Positions 1 to 11,617 of a stretch of 64,000 nucleotides of DNA are shown here, in pieces (positions within the stretch are counted from its first letter, which is position 1; every line of letters begins with the position of its first letter). Where the stretch lies: assembly GCF_030644205.1 (NCBI RefSeq), contig NZ_CP128647.1:1-64000 (forward strand). The letters run 5' to 3'. Origin of the DNA: Mogibacterium neglectum (lineage in GTDB: Bacteria > Bacillota > Clostridia > Peptostreptococcales > Anaerovoracaceae). Under the pieces are notes generated by a model. That model saw only the letters and a program-made list of their open reading frames with translations. It did not search any database and was not told the DNA's origin. Made by a program: the position numbers and the translations under genes.

Positions 1-11
1 AGCATGATCAC
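1..11 (-). CDS. rnpA: possible first codons of rnpA (ribonuclease P protein), cut by window edge
   Basis: Downstream of rpmH on the minus strand, a purine-rich GAAGG lies 4 bases before a GTG at 11..9, with an in-frame ATG at 5..3. In nearly all bacteria rnpA follows rpmH directly, so this is probably the rnpA start. Only three or four codons are visible, so the call rests on gene order and not on protein sequence. Confidence 0.3.
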
Positions 12-29
12 TTTACCTTCTGTCAGCTA

Positions 30-164
30 TTAAGCTGTAAGGCTCTTTCTGCCTCTAGCTCTTCTTCTCTTGAGAACCTTTCTGCCACTTGCAGTTGCCA
101 TTCTTTTTCTGAAACCGTGCTCCTTAAGTCTCTGCCTCTTCTTAGGCTGGTAAGTTCTTTTCAT
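30..164 (-). CDS. rpmH: 50S ribosomal protein L34
   Basis: This 44-residue, very basic protein of the large ribosomal subunit matches the usual L34 length and pattern: it begins [12 protein letters not shown] and carries KEHGFRKRM and [14 protein letters not shown]. The ATG at 164 is chosen over upstream in-frame codons because GGAGAA sits about 7 bases before it. The gene faces away from dnaA, the standard rpmH-oriC-dnaA arrangement. It is expected to be co-transcribed with rnpA to the left. Confidence 0.97.
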   Translation of the reverse strand: MKRTYQPKKRQRLKEHGFRKRMATASGRKVLKRRRARGRKSLTA

Positions 165-244
165 TGTTAGTTTCTCCTTCCATATCAACGTTTGATATAA
201 TCTAATATAGTTGTGTCTTCTAAATTCCAAAGGCACATACATCA

Positions 245-509
245 CGATATTATACTTTCAAACCATAACAAAGTCAATGTACACACCATTTTGACGGTGT
301 TCTTTAGAAAAAAAATAATTTAAAATTTTTTAAAAATTTCTCACATACTATATTTAGTGGTAGCTTTAACTTATTAACAAAGTTATCCACAACATGTGTA
401 TAACTTTATTTTTGTTAGGTGTTAATACAGTGATTTTATAGGATACAGCATTATTGCTGTTGTGGATTTATTTGTGTAGAATATGTTTATTCACATAGGA
501 GGGAGTATT
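245..509. other. oriC: replication origin, upstream part (oriC, rpmH-dnaA intergenic)
   Basis: The gap between rpmH and dnaA holds an almost pure A/T stretch around 301-360, a good candidate for the unwinding element. It is followed by DnaA boxes: a perfect TTATCCACA at 383-391, a one-mismatch box on the minus strand at 395-403 (TTATACACA), and weaker ones near 371-379, 461-469 and 473-481. A short inverted repeat ACAGCA/TGCTGT lies at 445-460. Together with the box cluster after dnaA this gives the bipartite origin known from Bacillus. The dnaA promoter must also lie here but no convincing -35/-10 pair was fixed. Confidence 0.85.
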
Positions 510-1859
510 TTGGACACTAACAAGATATGGGATTCGTTCATAGAGAAAATTAAAAAGTCCACGAGCAAGCTAAGTTTCGACATGTTTTTCTCTGATTTAT
601 CTCTTTACAAGCTTGATGTTGATAATAAGACAATTTATATCCAACTCGAAGACATCAGTATTATAAAATTTCTTAGAGAGAAATACATCGTTCAAATAGA
701 AGATATATTCTCGAGAATGCTCGGGGATGATTTTCAGGTTGTCATAAAATCCAAAGACGAATACAAGAGCAATAAGATTGATAAGAAGAAAAAGGTTAGA
801 AAGTCGCTATACAAGGATAATTCTAAGCTTTTTAATCCTAAATTTAATTTTGAAAACTTCGTGGTTGGTGGCAACAATAGATTCGCATATGCCGCATCTC
901 TTGCTGTTGCCGAGTCACCTGCGGAAGCTTACAATCCTCTTTTTCTATATGGAGGGTCCGGTTTAGGTAAGACTCATCTCATGCAAGCCATTGGAATTCA
1001 AGTTATCAGGAATGATCCTACTTCAAATGTTCTTTACATATCTTCCGAGACTTTCACAAATGAACTAATTGAGGCTATTAACACACAGAATACCAATCAG
1101 TTTAAAGAAAAATATAGAAATATAGATATACTTCTCATAGATGATATACAGTTTTTGGAAGGTAAGGAAGCCACACAGGAAGAGTTCTTCCATACCTTTA
1201 ACACCTTATATGAGAACAACAAGCAGATTGTAATATCTAGTGACAGACCACCGAGCAACCTGCAAAAGCTCGATGAGAGATTAACCACTCGATTTGGATT
1301 TGGAATAACAGCTGACGTTCAGCCTGCTGATTTTGAGACAAGAGTAGCTATTCTTAAAAAGAAGATTGAACTTGCTGATATAGAGCTGGATAGTGACATT
1401 GAAGAGGTTTGTAACCTAATTGCTGAGAAAATCAAGTATAATATCAGAGAACTAGAAGGTGCGATGAACCGTATGATAAGCTTCTCCGAGATTATGAACA
1501 ATAAGATAGATCTTGATTTTGCCAAGATAGTTCTAAAGGATATATATAGAGATACAGATAAGGCGATTGCTCCAGAGAGAATTAGATCAACAGTAGCTTC
1601 TTACTACGATATCAAGGTGTCAGATTTAGACTCCAAGCGCAGAACTGCTGAAATTGCACTTGCTAGACAGGTTGCTATGTATCTATGTAGAGAGAGTACC
1701 GATTTCTCATTCTCTAAGATAGGCGAGATATTTGGTGGTAGAGACCACTCTACTGTAATGAGTAATTGTAATAAAATACAGAATCTGTATCAGGAAGATG
1801 AGTTAATCAAATACGATATAGATGAGATTAACAAGAAGCTAAAGAAGCACGATTTATAG
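510..1859 (+). CDS. dnaA: chromosomal replication initiator DnaA
   Basis: DnaA binds the TTATCCACA boxes on both sides of this gene and melts the origin for helicase loading. Domain I is at the N-terminus, followed by a basic linker. The AAA+ domain has Walker A GGSGLGKT (Lys154) and Walker B ILLIDDIQ. The C-terminal DNA-binding domain ends with the signature GGRDHSTV. A TTG start at 510 is preferred: AGGAGGG lies 6 bases upstream, and the resulting 449 residues match the usual length. The in-frame ATG at 483 has no ribosome site. It opens the dnaA-dnaN-recF-gyrBA cluster. Confidence 0.97.
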   Translation: MDTNKIWDSFIEKIKKSTSKLSFDMFFSDLSLYKLDVDNKTIYIQLEDISIIKFLREKYIVQIEDIFSRMLGDDFQVVIKSKDEYKSNKIDKKKKVRKSLYKDNSKLFNPKFNFENFVVGGNNRFAYAASLAVAESPAEAYNPLFLYGGSGLGKTHLMQAIGIQVIRNDPTSNVLYISSETFTNELIEAINTQNTNQFKEKYRNIDILLIDDIQFLEGKEATQEEFFHTFNTLYENNKQIVISSDRPPSNLQKLDERLTTRFGFGITADVQPADFETRVAILKKKIELADIELDSDIEEVCNLIAEKIKYNIRELEGAMNRMISFSEIMNNKIDLDFAKIVLKDIYRDTDKAIAPERIRSTVASYYDIKVSDLDSKRRTAEIALARQVAMYLCRESTDFSFSKIGEIFGGRDHSTVMSNCNKIQNLYQEDELIKYDIDEINKKLKKHDL

Positions 1860-2046
1860 GGTAAAATCACTTAATTTTTATCAAGTTTATTTATCCATAT
1901 TTTAATAACTAGTTATCATCTGGGGTTATCAATACACTTTTTGAAATAGATGTTAGATAATACAAGCAAAAAGAAAGTTATCCACATTATCAACAGCCCC
2001 TACTATTATTACTAAATATATAATATATAAAAGAAAGGGAATTTCT
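1860..2046. other. oriC: replication origin, downstream part (dnaA-dnaN intergenic DnaA-box cluster)
   Basis: This 187-base gap has a perfect DnaA box TTATCCACA at 1978-1986, an adjoining TTATCAACA at 1987-1995, and near matches at 1891-1899 (TTATCCATA) and 1926-1934 (TTATCAATA). The density of boxes on one strand fits the second half of a bipartite origin and probably also lets DnaA control dnaN. The dnaN ribosome site AAAGGGA lies at its right end. Confidence 0.75.
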
Positions 2047-3150
2047 ATGAAAATATACTGCACAAGAAACGAACTTAATAGAGCTATTAATAACGTATCT
2101 CACTCAATTCCAACAAGAACACCTTCACCTATATTAGAAGGAATACTTATTGAAACTAAGGGTGACAGAATGTATCTGACAGCAACAGATACAAACATGA
2201 CTATCGAGTCTAATATACCTGTTGATAGTGAAGGCGATGTTTCATTTGTCATAGAGGAAAAGAACTTTGCTAATATAGTTAGTAAGCTTCCTGAAGAGGA
2301 AGTTTTGATGGATTATAATCATGAAAAGAATCAGATTAAGATCAATAGTGGTAAGTCTTCATCTACGTTTAACTGTTTCTCGGCAGATGAGTTTCCAAGA
2401 TTCAATATTGGAGAGGGTCAAAAAATTATTCTTTCCAAGAAAGATATCAAAAACTTAATTCGTAAGACTTCATTCTCCGCAAGTGCTGACGAGCTTAACG
2501 GAGTACTAACGGGTATCCTCATCGAGCTTGATGAAGGAAACCTTCGCATGGTAGCAGTTGATACATTTAGAATGGCTATTTACAATGCAAAGGTAGATAC
2601 AGATGAGAAGCTCAGCATCGTTGTTCCTGCAAAACTTCTAGGAGAAGTTTCAAAGATTATAAGCGATGATGATAATGACGAGCAGCTATTTATGGAGATT
2701 GTGGATAACAAAGTAGTGATGCTTTTCGATAACAACAGAGTAATTTTAAACACACTCAATGGAAAATATATAGACTACAATAGAATTATCAAGGCTGATA
2801 CTAACATTAAGATAAGAACTAGCAGAATAGAACTTATGAAGAGTATAGATAGAGCTGCTATCATAGCTTCTGCTCAAAATAATAATCTTATAAAGATGAA
2901 GATTGAGGATGATCAAATTGAAATCACTTCCCTTTCCGAGAAGAGTAGTATAAAAGAAATGGTTGAAATCATGAAGGAAGGAGATAATCTAGAGATTGGT
3001 TTCAACTCAAGATATATGATGGATGTGCTAAAGGTAATCGATGATGAAGAAATTATCCTAAATATGAGTGATAGCGTAAAGCCATGCATCATCACTCCGC
3101 TAAAGGGAGACACTTATCTATATCTAGTACTTCCTGTAAGAATTAACTAG
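2047..3150 (+). CDS. dnaN: DNA polymerase III beta sliding clamp
   Basis: The 367-residue protein has the usual clamp length and begins MKIYCTRNELNRAI. It ends with the typical YLVLPVRIN, close to the L-P-M/V-R terminus of clamps. It forms the dimeric ring that tethers polymerase III to DNA. It follows dnaA through the box-containing gap and precedes recF by only 16 bases, so dnaN and recF are likely co-transcribed. Confidence 0.97.
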   Translation: MKIYCTRNELNRAINNVSHSIPTRTPSPILEGILIETKGDRMYLTATDTNMTIESNIPVDSEGDVSFVIEEKNFANIVSKLPEEEVLMDYNHEKNQIKINSGKSSSTFNCFSADEFPRFNIGEGQKIILSKKDIKNLIRKTSFSASADELNGVLTGILIELDEGNLRMVAVDTFRMAIYNAKVDTDEKLSIVVPAKLLGEVSKIISDDDNDEQLFMEIVDNKVVMLFDNNRVILNTLNGKYIDYNRIIKADTNIKIRTSRIELMKSIDRAAIIASAQNNNLIKMKIEDDQIEITSLSEKSSIKEMVEIMKEGDNLEIGFNSRYMMDVLKVIDDEEIILNMSDSVKPCIITPLKGDTYLYLVLPVRIN

Positions 3151-3166
3151 TAATAGGAAACTGGGA

Positions 3167-4252
3167 ATGAGAGTAAATAATATAAAGATAAAAAATTTCA
3201 GAAACTATAGCAATCTCGAAGTAGAGTTCGATAGTAAACGAAATATAATAATAGGTGAGAACGCGCAGGGTAAGACCAACCTCATTGAGGCCATATATCT
3301 CTGCGCGTTTGCGCGTTCTTTTCGTACGAGCAATTCGACTGATCTTATTAAGATTGGAGAGGAAAGCTGCAACGTATCTATCGAAGCGGTCAGTGAAGAT
3401 ATAGAAAAGAAGATTAGCATTACGATCAATAATCACGGTAAGAAGATGATTAAGAAAGATAATAAATATCTCAGTAGAACTGCGGAGCTTCTAAATAATC
3501 TGGTTGTCGTGGTTTTTTCGCCAGACGATTTAAGAATAATAAAAGACAGTCCAGAAAAGCGCAGAAATTTTATAGATAAAGAGATAAGTCAGCTTAGACC
3601 AAGCTATTTCGAAGCGCTTCGCAACTATAAAGATGTGCTTAAGCAGAAGAACTCAATTATCAAACAGTTAAAAGCACACGGTAATGAGCCTAAGATGAGA
3701 GAAATGCTTGAAATTTACGATATGCAGCTTGCAAAATACGGTAGTGAAATTATAAAAATTCGTCGTGAGTTCGTGGAGATTTTGTCCGAAAAAGCTTCAA
3801 AGATACAGAGTAACATCTCCAAGGAAAGAGAAAATCTGGAGATAAAATACGTTGAGTCGGTATCAGCCGAGAATATTCTCAATGAAATAATAAATAACCG
3901 TGAACGTGACATCTACAATGGTCACTGCAGCATAGGCCCTCATAGAGATGATCTTGATTTTTATATTAATGGAATAGATGCCAAGAAATTTGGATCACAA
4001 GGTCAGCAGAGGACAGTTGCTTTATCACTTAAGTTAGCTGAAATTCAGCTCGCTGAAATGATTTTAGGTGAGAATGCAGTATTGCTTTTAGATGATGTAC
4101 TATCTGAACTTGACAGAGAGCGTCAAAGTTATCTGCTAAATGAGATAGAAGATGTTCAGTTATTTCTTACGTCAACAGAGGTTAATTCGGAACTCCTCCG
4201 GGGAATGGAAGAAGGTAATATATTTAACATAAAAAGCGGTTTACTTGTATAA
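3167..4252 (+). CDS. recF: DNA replication and repair protein RecF
   Basis: RecF is an SMC-like ATPase that helps load RecA at gapped DNA. Walker A is GENAQGKTNLIEA near residue 30, the ABC-type signature SQGQQRT is near residue 278, and Walker B with D-loop reads LLLDDVLSELD. The 361-residue length is normal. The small S4-domain gene (yaaA) that lies between dnaN and recF in Bacillus is absent here. Transcription probably ends at the hairpin 4309-4347. Confidence 0.95.
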   Translation: MRVNNIKIKNFRNYSNLEVEFDSKRNIIIGENAQGKTNLIEAIYLCAFARSFRTSNSTDLIKIGEESCNVSIEAVSEDIEKKISITINNHGKKMIKKDNKYLSRTAELLNNLVVVVFSPDDLRIIKDSPEKRRNFIDKEISQLRPSYFEALRNYKDVLKQKNSIIKQLKAHGNEPKMREMLEIYDMQLAKYGSEIIKIRREFVEILSEKASKIQSNISKERENLEIKYVESVSAENILNEIINNRERDIYNGHCSIGPHRDDLDFYINGIDAKKFGSQGQQRTVALSLKLAEIQLAEMILGENAVLLLDDVLSELDRERQSYLLNEIEDVQLFLTSTEVNSELLRGMEEGNIFNIKSGLLV

Positions 4253-4308
4253 GTTTGAAACAAAACTAAGGCGAAATAAGTTATAAAATATAAAAAAATA
4301 AGCGATTT

Positions 4309-4347
4309 AAGGTAGTTTTATTCCGTAAAAGGGTAAAACTACCTTTA
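4309..4347 (+). terminator. rho-independent terminator after recF
   Basis: A 12-base stem AAGGTAGTTTTA pairs with TAAAACTACCTT across a 13-base loop and is followed by TTATT. It separates dnaA-dnaN-recF from gyrBA. Confidence 0.75.
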
Positions 4348-4373
4348 TTGATATTTTAAAGCCTCTATGCTAA

Positions 4374-6335
<1,962 letters not shown>

Positions 6336-6354
6336 TGGACATTAAGGAGATATA

Positions 6355-8850
6355 ATGACTACGCTTTTAGAAGATAGTAAAATCATCACTCATGAAATAT
6401 ATGATGAGATGAAGAATTCTTATATCGATTACGCGATGAGCGTTATTGTCGGACGTGCACTCCCAGATGTTCGTGACGGACTCAAGCCGGTGCACAGAAG
6501 AATTCTTTATGGAATGAGCATCCTAGGTATTACTCCAGACAAGCCGCACAAGAAATCGGCGCGTATTGTCGGAGAAGTAATGGGTAAATATCACCCTCAC
6601 GGTGACAGCTCAATATATGATGCAATGGTAAAGATGGCGCAGGATTTCTCGACGAGATATCCACTGGTAGACGGACACGGTAACTTCGGTTCTGTGGACG
6701 GAGACGGAGCAGCTGCCATGCGTTATACGGAGGCTAGAATGTCACCGTTTTCGTTACAGATGGTTCGCGACATTGAGAAAGATACTGTTGATTTTACAGA
6801 CAACTTCGACGGTGAGGAGAAGGAGCCTGAGGTACTTCCTTCGAGAGTACCTAATTTGCTCATAAATGGATCCAATGGTATCGCCGTAGGTATGGCGACC
6901 TCCATTCCTCCTCATAATCTCAGCGATACAATCGATGCTTGTATCAAGAGAATTGATGAACCAAACTGCAGCAATGATGAACTGATTAAAATTATTAAGG
7001 CACCAGATTTTCCAACTGGTGCGAGTATTCTCGGAAGAGATGCGGCTAGAGAAGCTTATGAGACAGGAACAGGAAAGATTACAGTAAGATCCAAGAGCGA
7101 GATTGAGGAAACTGCTCGCGGTAGGATGAGAATCGTAATCACGGAGATTCCTTTCCAGGTTAACAAGGCAAGACTCATAGAATCTATGGCTGACCTAGTT
7201 CGTAACAAGAAAATTGATGGCATTTCCGCTATTAGAGATGAATCTAACAGAGAGGGAATGAGAATTGTCATAGAACTTAAGAAGGATACTAATCCTAATG
7301 TGATTCTCAACAGACTCTATAAGCATACTCAGCTTCAGAGTACTTACAGCATGATTATGCTCGCTCTAGTTAACGGCGAGCCTAAAATTCTCAAGCTGCA
7401 CGAGATTATCGATGAGTATTTAAAGCATCAGAAAATAGTAATTACTAGAAGAACTAAGTTCGACCTTGCTAAAGCTGAGGCAAGAGCACATATCTTAGAA
7501 GGTCTTCTAATTGCGCTCGATAATATTGACGAAGTAATCAAGGTTATCCGTTCTAGCTACAACGATGCTAAAGAAAAACTGATGGTGAGATTTGGTCTCA
7601 GTGAGATTCAGGCTCAGGCTATCCTAGACATGAGACTTGCTAGACTACAAGGTCTGGAACGTGAGAAGATTGAGAACGAACATAACGAACTCATGCAGAA
7701 GATTGCTTACTACAAGTCAATCCTCGCTGATGAGCACAAGCTGATGGGAGTTATCAAGGACGAGCTTACCGAAATCAAGCAGAAGTACGGTGATGGCAGA
7801 AGAACCAAAATCGTTGCTGATGATGGTGGAATAGATGAGGAATACTTGATAGATGAAGAGGATGTGGCAGTTACACTGACACATCTTGGATACATCAAGA
7901 GAGTCCCAGAGAATACTTACAAGGCACAGCGCCGCGGCGGAAAGGGAATCGTAGGACTCACGACTAGAGACTCCGACTTTGTAAAGGATTTAATTATCAC
8001 GTCGACTCACGACTATCTGATGTTCTTTACAGATCTTGGTAAAGTCTATAAAATCAAGGCTTATGAGATTCCAGAGGCATCGAGAACTGCGAAGGGCACT
8101 CCAGTTATTAACTTCTTAAACCTTGATCAGGGTGAGCGAGTAACTGCGGTTATACCAGTTAAGGAATTTGCAGATGACAACTACTTAATTATGGTTACTA
8201 GAAATGGAACTATCAAGAAGACTCCTATGTCTCAGTTCGATACTAACCGTAAGACGGGGCTCATCGCTATCACACTTAAGGATGATGACAAGCTCATCTC
8301 CGTAAGTCAGTCGAGTGGTGAAGAAAGTGTATACGTTGTGACCAAGAAGGGTAAGTCAATCACTTTCCATGAGGATGATGTTAGAAGCATGGGCAGAAGT
8401 GCCGGCGGTGTAAGAGCTATCACATTAGATAAGGATGATGAAGTCGTATCTATGGAGCTCGATAGTGCAGGAGAGCGCGAACTGCTTGTAATGACTAAGA
8501 AGGGATTCGGTAAGAGAACTAGCCTCGATGAGTATAGACTTCAGACCAGAGGTGGAAAGGGAGTTTCGACTTACGATAAGACTAAGTTCTCGAAGACTGG
8601 AGAGCTAGTTGGTGCAACACTTGTGAGCAAGGATGATGAGATTATGCTGATCAACTCGAACGGTGTAATTATCAGAATCAGAGCTAACGAGATATCGAAG
8701 TCTGGCAGAACAACTCAGGGTGTTAAGATCATGAAGGTTGATTCAGGGGATGAAATCGTATCGTTCGCAAAGGTCCTCGATGAGGATGATGCTTCGAAGC
8801 CGGTGACTAAGAAGGAAAAGGCTGAAAGCGAGCAGATGACACTGGTATAA
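6355..8850 (+). CDS. gyrA: DNA gyrase subunit A
   Basis: GyrA is the DNA-cleaving subunit of gyrase. The catalytic tyrosine is Tyr124 (MRYTEARMS). The quinolone-determining region reads [11 protein letters not shown], with Ser85 and Asp89 at the positions of E. coli Ser83 and Asp87, so no common resistance substitution is present. The GyrA box QRRGGKG that marks true gyrase (as opposed to topoisomerase IV) is in the C-terminal beta-pinwheel. The length of 831 residues is typical. Confidence 0.98.
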   Translation: MTTLLEDSKIITHEIYDEMKNSYIDYAMSVIVGRALPDVRDGLKPVHRRILYGMSILGITPDKPHKKSARIVGEVMGKYHPHGDSSIYDAMVKMAQDFSTRYPLVDGHGNFGSVDGDGAAAMRYTEARMSPFSLQMVRDIEKDTVDFTDNFDGEEKEPEVLPSRVPNLLINGSNGIAVGMATSIPPHNLSDTIDACIKRIDEPNCSNDELIKIIKAPDFPTGASILGRDAAREAYETGTGKITVRSKSEIEETARGRMRIVITEIPFQVNKARLIESMADLVRNKKIDGISAIRDESNREGMRIVIELKKDTNPNVILNRLYKHTQLQSTYSMIMLALVNGEPKILKLHEIIDEYLKHQKIVITRRTKFDLAKAEARAHILEGLLIALDNIDEVIKVIRSSYNDAKEKLMVRFGLSEIQAQAILDMRLARLQGLEREKIENEHNELMQKIAYYKSILADEHKLMGVIKDELTEIKQKYGDGRRTKIVADDGGIDEEYLIDEEDVAVTLTHLGYIKRVPENTYKAQRRGGKGIVGLTTRDSDFVKDLIITSTHDYLMFFTDLGKVYKIKAYEIPEASRTAKGTPVINFLNLDQGERVTAVIPVKEFADDNYLIMVTRNGTIKKTPMSQFDTNRKTGLIAITLKDDDKLISVSQSSGEESVYVVTKKGKSITFHEDDVRSMGRSAGGVRAITLDKDDEVVSMELDSAGERELLVMTKKGFGKRTSLDEYRLQTRGGKGVSTYDKTKFSKTGELVGATLVSKDDEIMLINSNGVIIRIRANEISKSGRTTQGVKIMKVDSGDEIVSFAKVLDEDDASKPVTKKEKAESEQMTLV

Positions 8851-8867
8851 AACAATTATAATTTTGT

Positions 8868-8899
8868 AATGGCTGAGAAAGGATCTCAGTCATTTTTTT
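8868..8899 (+). terminator. rho-independent terminator after gyrA
   Basis: An 11-base stem AATGGCTGAGA pairs with TCTCAGTCATT (one G-T pair) and is followed by seven T. It ends the gyrBA transcript. Confidence 0.85.
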
Positions 8900-9077
8900 G
8901 TTGGGAAATAGCTATTTTATAGGAAATCACAAATTAATTCATGATGCATAGGATTGGACGCAGTTGGTGGTCTAGCAGTTGCAACTACTCTTCAAAGAAA
9001 AAGTTATAGAGTATTTAAATAAAAGATAGTAAAATGTTTTAAATCATTGTCAATTAATAATGAAAAGAGGTACGGAA

Positions 9078-10538
9078 ATGAGAAATTCGGAAAATAAAGA
9101 AGTAAAACTGAATGATAGTCTATCTTCTTTGAATGATGATACAGGTTACAGCACACCTATTTTCGGTACAGAGACTAGTGGTGTTGCAATGCCAAAGGAT
9201 AAGATAAATGATGAACCTGTTGCTCCAGGTGTGGCTGCAGAGATGATCAGACAGTATTTAAGTATTGAGGGTAATGCGACTCAGAACCTTGCGACATTTT
9301 GTCAGACATATATGGAACCAGAAGCAACAAGGCTTATGGCGGAGAATTTCGAAAAGAATGCGATTGATAAGGATGAATATCCTATGACTGCGGACCTTGA
9401 AAATCGCTGTGTAGATATTATTGGAAAGCTGTGGAATGTGGATAAGCAGGAAGAGCCACTCGGAACTTCCACGGTTGGCTCATCTGAAGCGTGCATGCTC
9501 GGCGGACTAGCAATGCTATTTAGATGGAAAAAGCTGGCAGATGCAGCTGGTGTAGATAGATTTACCAAGAGAAGACCTAATCTCGTAATCTCGTCGGCTT
9601 ATCAGGTGTGCTGGGAGAAGTTCTGCCGCTACTGGGATATCGAGATGAGAACTGTGCCAATCGACCTTGATCATCTATCTCTTAATATGGATACAGTTAT
9701 GGATTATGTCGATGAATACACTATCGGAATAGTAGCTATACTGGGCATAACTTATACCGGAAAGTACGACGATGTTAAGGCACTCGATAACCTTGTTGAG
9801 AAATACAATAAAGAGCATGCTGATTTGCCAATTCGGATTCACGTAGACGCTGCTTCCGGTGGCATGGTCGCTCCATTTATCGATCCAGAGCTAGAGTGGG
9901 ATTTCCGACTTAAGAACGTGTGGTCGATAAGCACTTCTGGACATAAGTACGGGCTTGTGTATCCAGGAGTTGGCTGGGTAATCTGGCGCAGTAAGAAAGC
10001 TCTCCCTGAGGAATTAATTTTCTGGGTAAGCTATCTCGGCGGAAAGGAAGCTACTATGGCGATTAACTTCTCTCGCAGTGCATCGCAGATTGTCGGACAG
10101 TATTATATGCTACTAAGAAATGGATTTAAGGGATACAAAGAAATCCATGAGCGTACCATCGATGTTGCTAGATACATGGCTTCCGAGATTGAGAAGATGG
10201 GTATATTTGAAGTTCTTGAGGGTGCAGAGCAGATTCCAATCATCTGCTGGAAGCTAAAGGACGATGTCGATATGGAATGGACACTATATGATCTAGCAGA
10301 TCGTCTCCGCATGCAAGGCTGGATGGTACCCGCATATCCAATGCCGGAGAATATCAAGGATATCGATGTACAGAGACTAGTGCTCAGACAGGATTTCGGA
10401 ATGAATCTAGCGATACTCTGCATTAAGGATATGAAGAAGCAGATTGAGATTCTGAATAACTCCCGTGTAATCGTGCCTAATAACGGAAATGGTGATAATA
10501 ACTATGTATCCAAGGGGTTCGATCATAGTGGTAGATAG
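9078..10538 (+). CDS. gadB: glutamate decarboxylase (PLP-dependent group II)
   Basis: The enzyme converts glutamate to GABA and CO2, consuming a proton, and serves in acid resistance. Recognisable parts are GTSTVGSSEACMLGG, the substrate region RIHVDAASGG, and STSGHKYGLVYPGVGW with the PLP lysine. Starting at ATG 9078 (AGAGG 8-9 bases upstream) gives 486 residues; the ATG at 9060 has no ribosome site. No glutamate/GABA antiporter or regulator is adjacent, so an antiporter, if any, is elsewhere. A terminator follows at 10639. Confidence 0.93.
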   Translation: MRNSENKEVKLNDSLSSLNDDTGYSTPIFGTETSGVAMPKDKINDEPVAPGVAAEMIRQYLSIEGNATQNLATFCQTYMEPEATRLMAENFEKNAIDKDEYPMTADLENRCVDIIGKLWNVDKQEEPLGTSTVGSSEACMLGGLAMLFRWKKLADAAGVDRFTKRRPNLVISSAYQVCWEKFCRYWDIEMRTVPIDLDHLSLNMDTVMDYVDEYTIGIVAILGITYTGKYDDVKALDNLVEKYNKEHADLPIRIHVDAASGGMVAPFIDPELEWDFRLKNVWSISTSGHKYGLVYPGVGWVIWRSKKALPEELIFWVSYLGGKEATMAINFSRSASQIVGQYYMLLRNGFKGYKEIHERTIDVARYMASEIEKMGIFEVLEGAEQIPIICWKLKDDVDMEWTLYDLADRLRMQGWMVPAYPMPENIKDIDVQRLVLRQDFGMNLAILCIKDMKKQIEILNNSRVIVPNNGNGDNNYVSKGFDHSGR

Positions 10539-10638
10539 GAAAAGCTTTAAACATGTGAGAGAAATGTTTCCTAAAACGTAACGAGAAAACACAATAGTTC
10601 TATGAGATATATCAAATTTGTAATTAAATAAGCAAAAC

Positions 10639-10663
10639 GGATTGGTTCTTCCAATCCTTTTTG
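10639..10663 (+). terminator. rho-independent terminator after gadB
   Basis: A 7-base stem GGATTGG/CCAATCC with loop TTCTT is followed by a T run. The rest of the gap to the cas operon (10539-10864) is A/T-rich with no gene visible. Confidence 0.8.
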
Positions 10664-10813
10664 AGTGCGAAAATATAATTATTTTGATTAAGGTTATCTT
10701 TAGATAGAGGTGTAGTATTTTAAATCTGATTGTATATCAATGAATTAAATTAAAAGTTAATAGAAATTTTTTATAGCATCAAAATTTAAATTGTATTTAA
10801 ATTGATACATAAA

Positions 10814-10822
10814 TGCTATAAT
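10814..10822 (+). promoter_or_regulatory. probable extended -10 promoter of the CRISPR-Cas operon
   Basis: TGCTATAAT is a full extended -10 element 42 bases before the cas6 start. No good -35 box lies 16-18 bases upstream, which fits an extended -10 promoter. Two near-identical A/T-rich blocks (AAATTTAAATTG and ATTTAAATTG) precede it. Cas6 itself has GGAGG just upstream of its ATG. Confidence 0.5.
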
Positions 10823-10864
10823 CAGACTACAGGATTATTTGTTATTTTGTAGTATGGAGGAACT

Positions 10865-11614
10865 ATGTTCTGTAAATTAAATATTACTCTAGAAAATAAA
10901 AGAGGATATGATATCAACATATCCTCAATTCTTCACGGTGCACTAATGCAATTTATGACAACTGAATACGTAGAGACACTTCATAATAATGGTCTAAAAC
11001 CTTATACACAACATGTTGAAATAAATAACGATACAATCGAATGGGTCATTACAACTCTCACAAAAGAAGCTAAAGAAAATATAATCGATAAGATAGTTAT
11101 TAATAATCCTAGTGAAATTTACCTAGAATACAAAGATGACAGCTTAAAAATTCTCAAATATGAGATTGAGAACGTAGAGTACTCGGAAATATTAGATAAA
11201 ACGTATTTTGGAGATTGTTCGAGGATAGTTCGAATAAATTTTTTGACACCAACTGCATTTAAAGTTAATGGGAATTACCAATTTTATCCCACGATCGACC
11301 ATATTTTCATGAGTTTGATTAATAAGCACGATTATGTATCTACAGGAACTCAGGTATTTTCAGAAGAAATAATGAATGAAGTACACGAACTTGTGAAGAT
11401 TGTAGGGTATAACCTCAGAAGTAAAATGTTTCATCTCGAAGGTATCAAGATTCCATCTTTCATTGGAAGTGTAACCATAAGGATTGGAGGCAATAAGCAG
11501 TTCGTAAATCTAATCAATATGCTTTGTGAGTGCGGAAAGTATTCAGGAGTAGGTATTAAAACGGCTATAGGAATGGGAGCTATAAATGTCTTTCCAAAAT
11601 CAAGAAAGGAGTAA
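10865..11614 (+). CDS. cas6: CRISPR-associated endoribonuclease Cas6
   Basis: Cas6 cleaves the long CRISPR transcript within each repeat to leave the 8-nucleotide 5' handle on crRNAs. The 249-residue protein has the two-ferredoxin-fold layout of the family and ends with the glycine-rich loop GKYSGVGIKTAIGMG before a final hydrophobic strand. The general acid/base residue could not be fixed by eye; an early histidine at LHGAL is a candidate. It is first in the cas operon, three bases before cas10. Confidence 0.88.
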   Translation: MFCKLNITLENKRGYDINISSILHGALMQFMTTEYVETLHNNGLKPYTQHVEINNDTIEWVITTLTKEAKENIIDKIVINNPSEIYLEYKDDSLKILKYEIENVEYSEILDKTYFGDCSRIVRINFLTPTAFKVNGNYQFYPTIDHIFMSLINKHDYVSTGTQVFSEEIMNEVHELVKIVGYNLRSKMFHLEGIKIPSFIGSVTIRIGGNKQFVNLINMLCECGKYSGVGIKTAIGMGAINVFPKSRKE

Positions 11615-11617
11615 TTT

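Noticed and set aside
6601-6625. quinolone resistance change in gyrA
   Set aside because: The key Ser85 and Asp89 positions are the susceptible residues.
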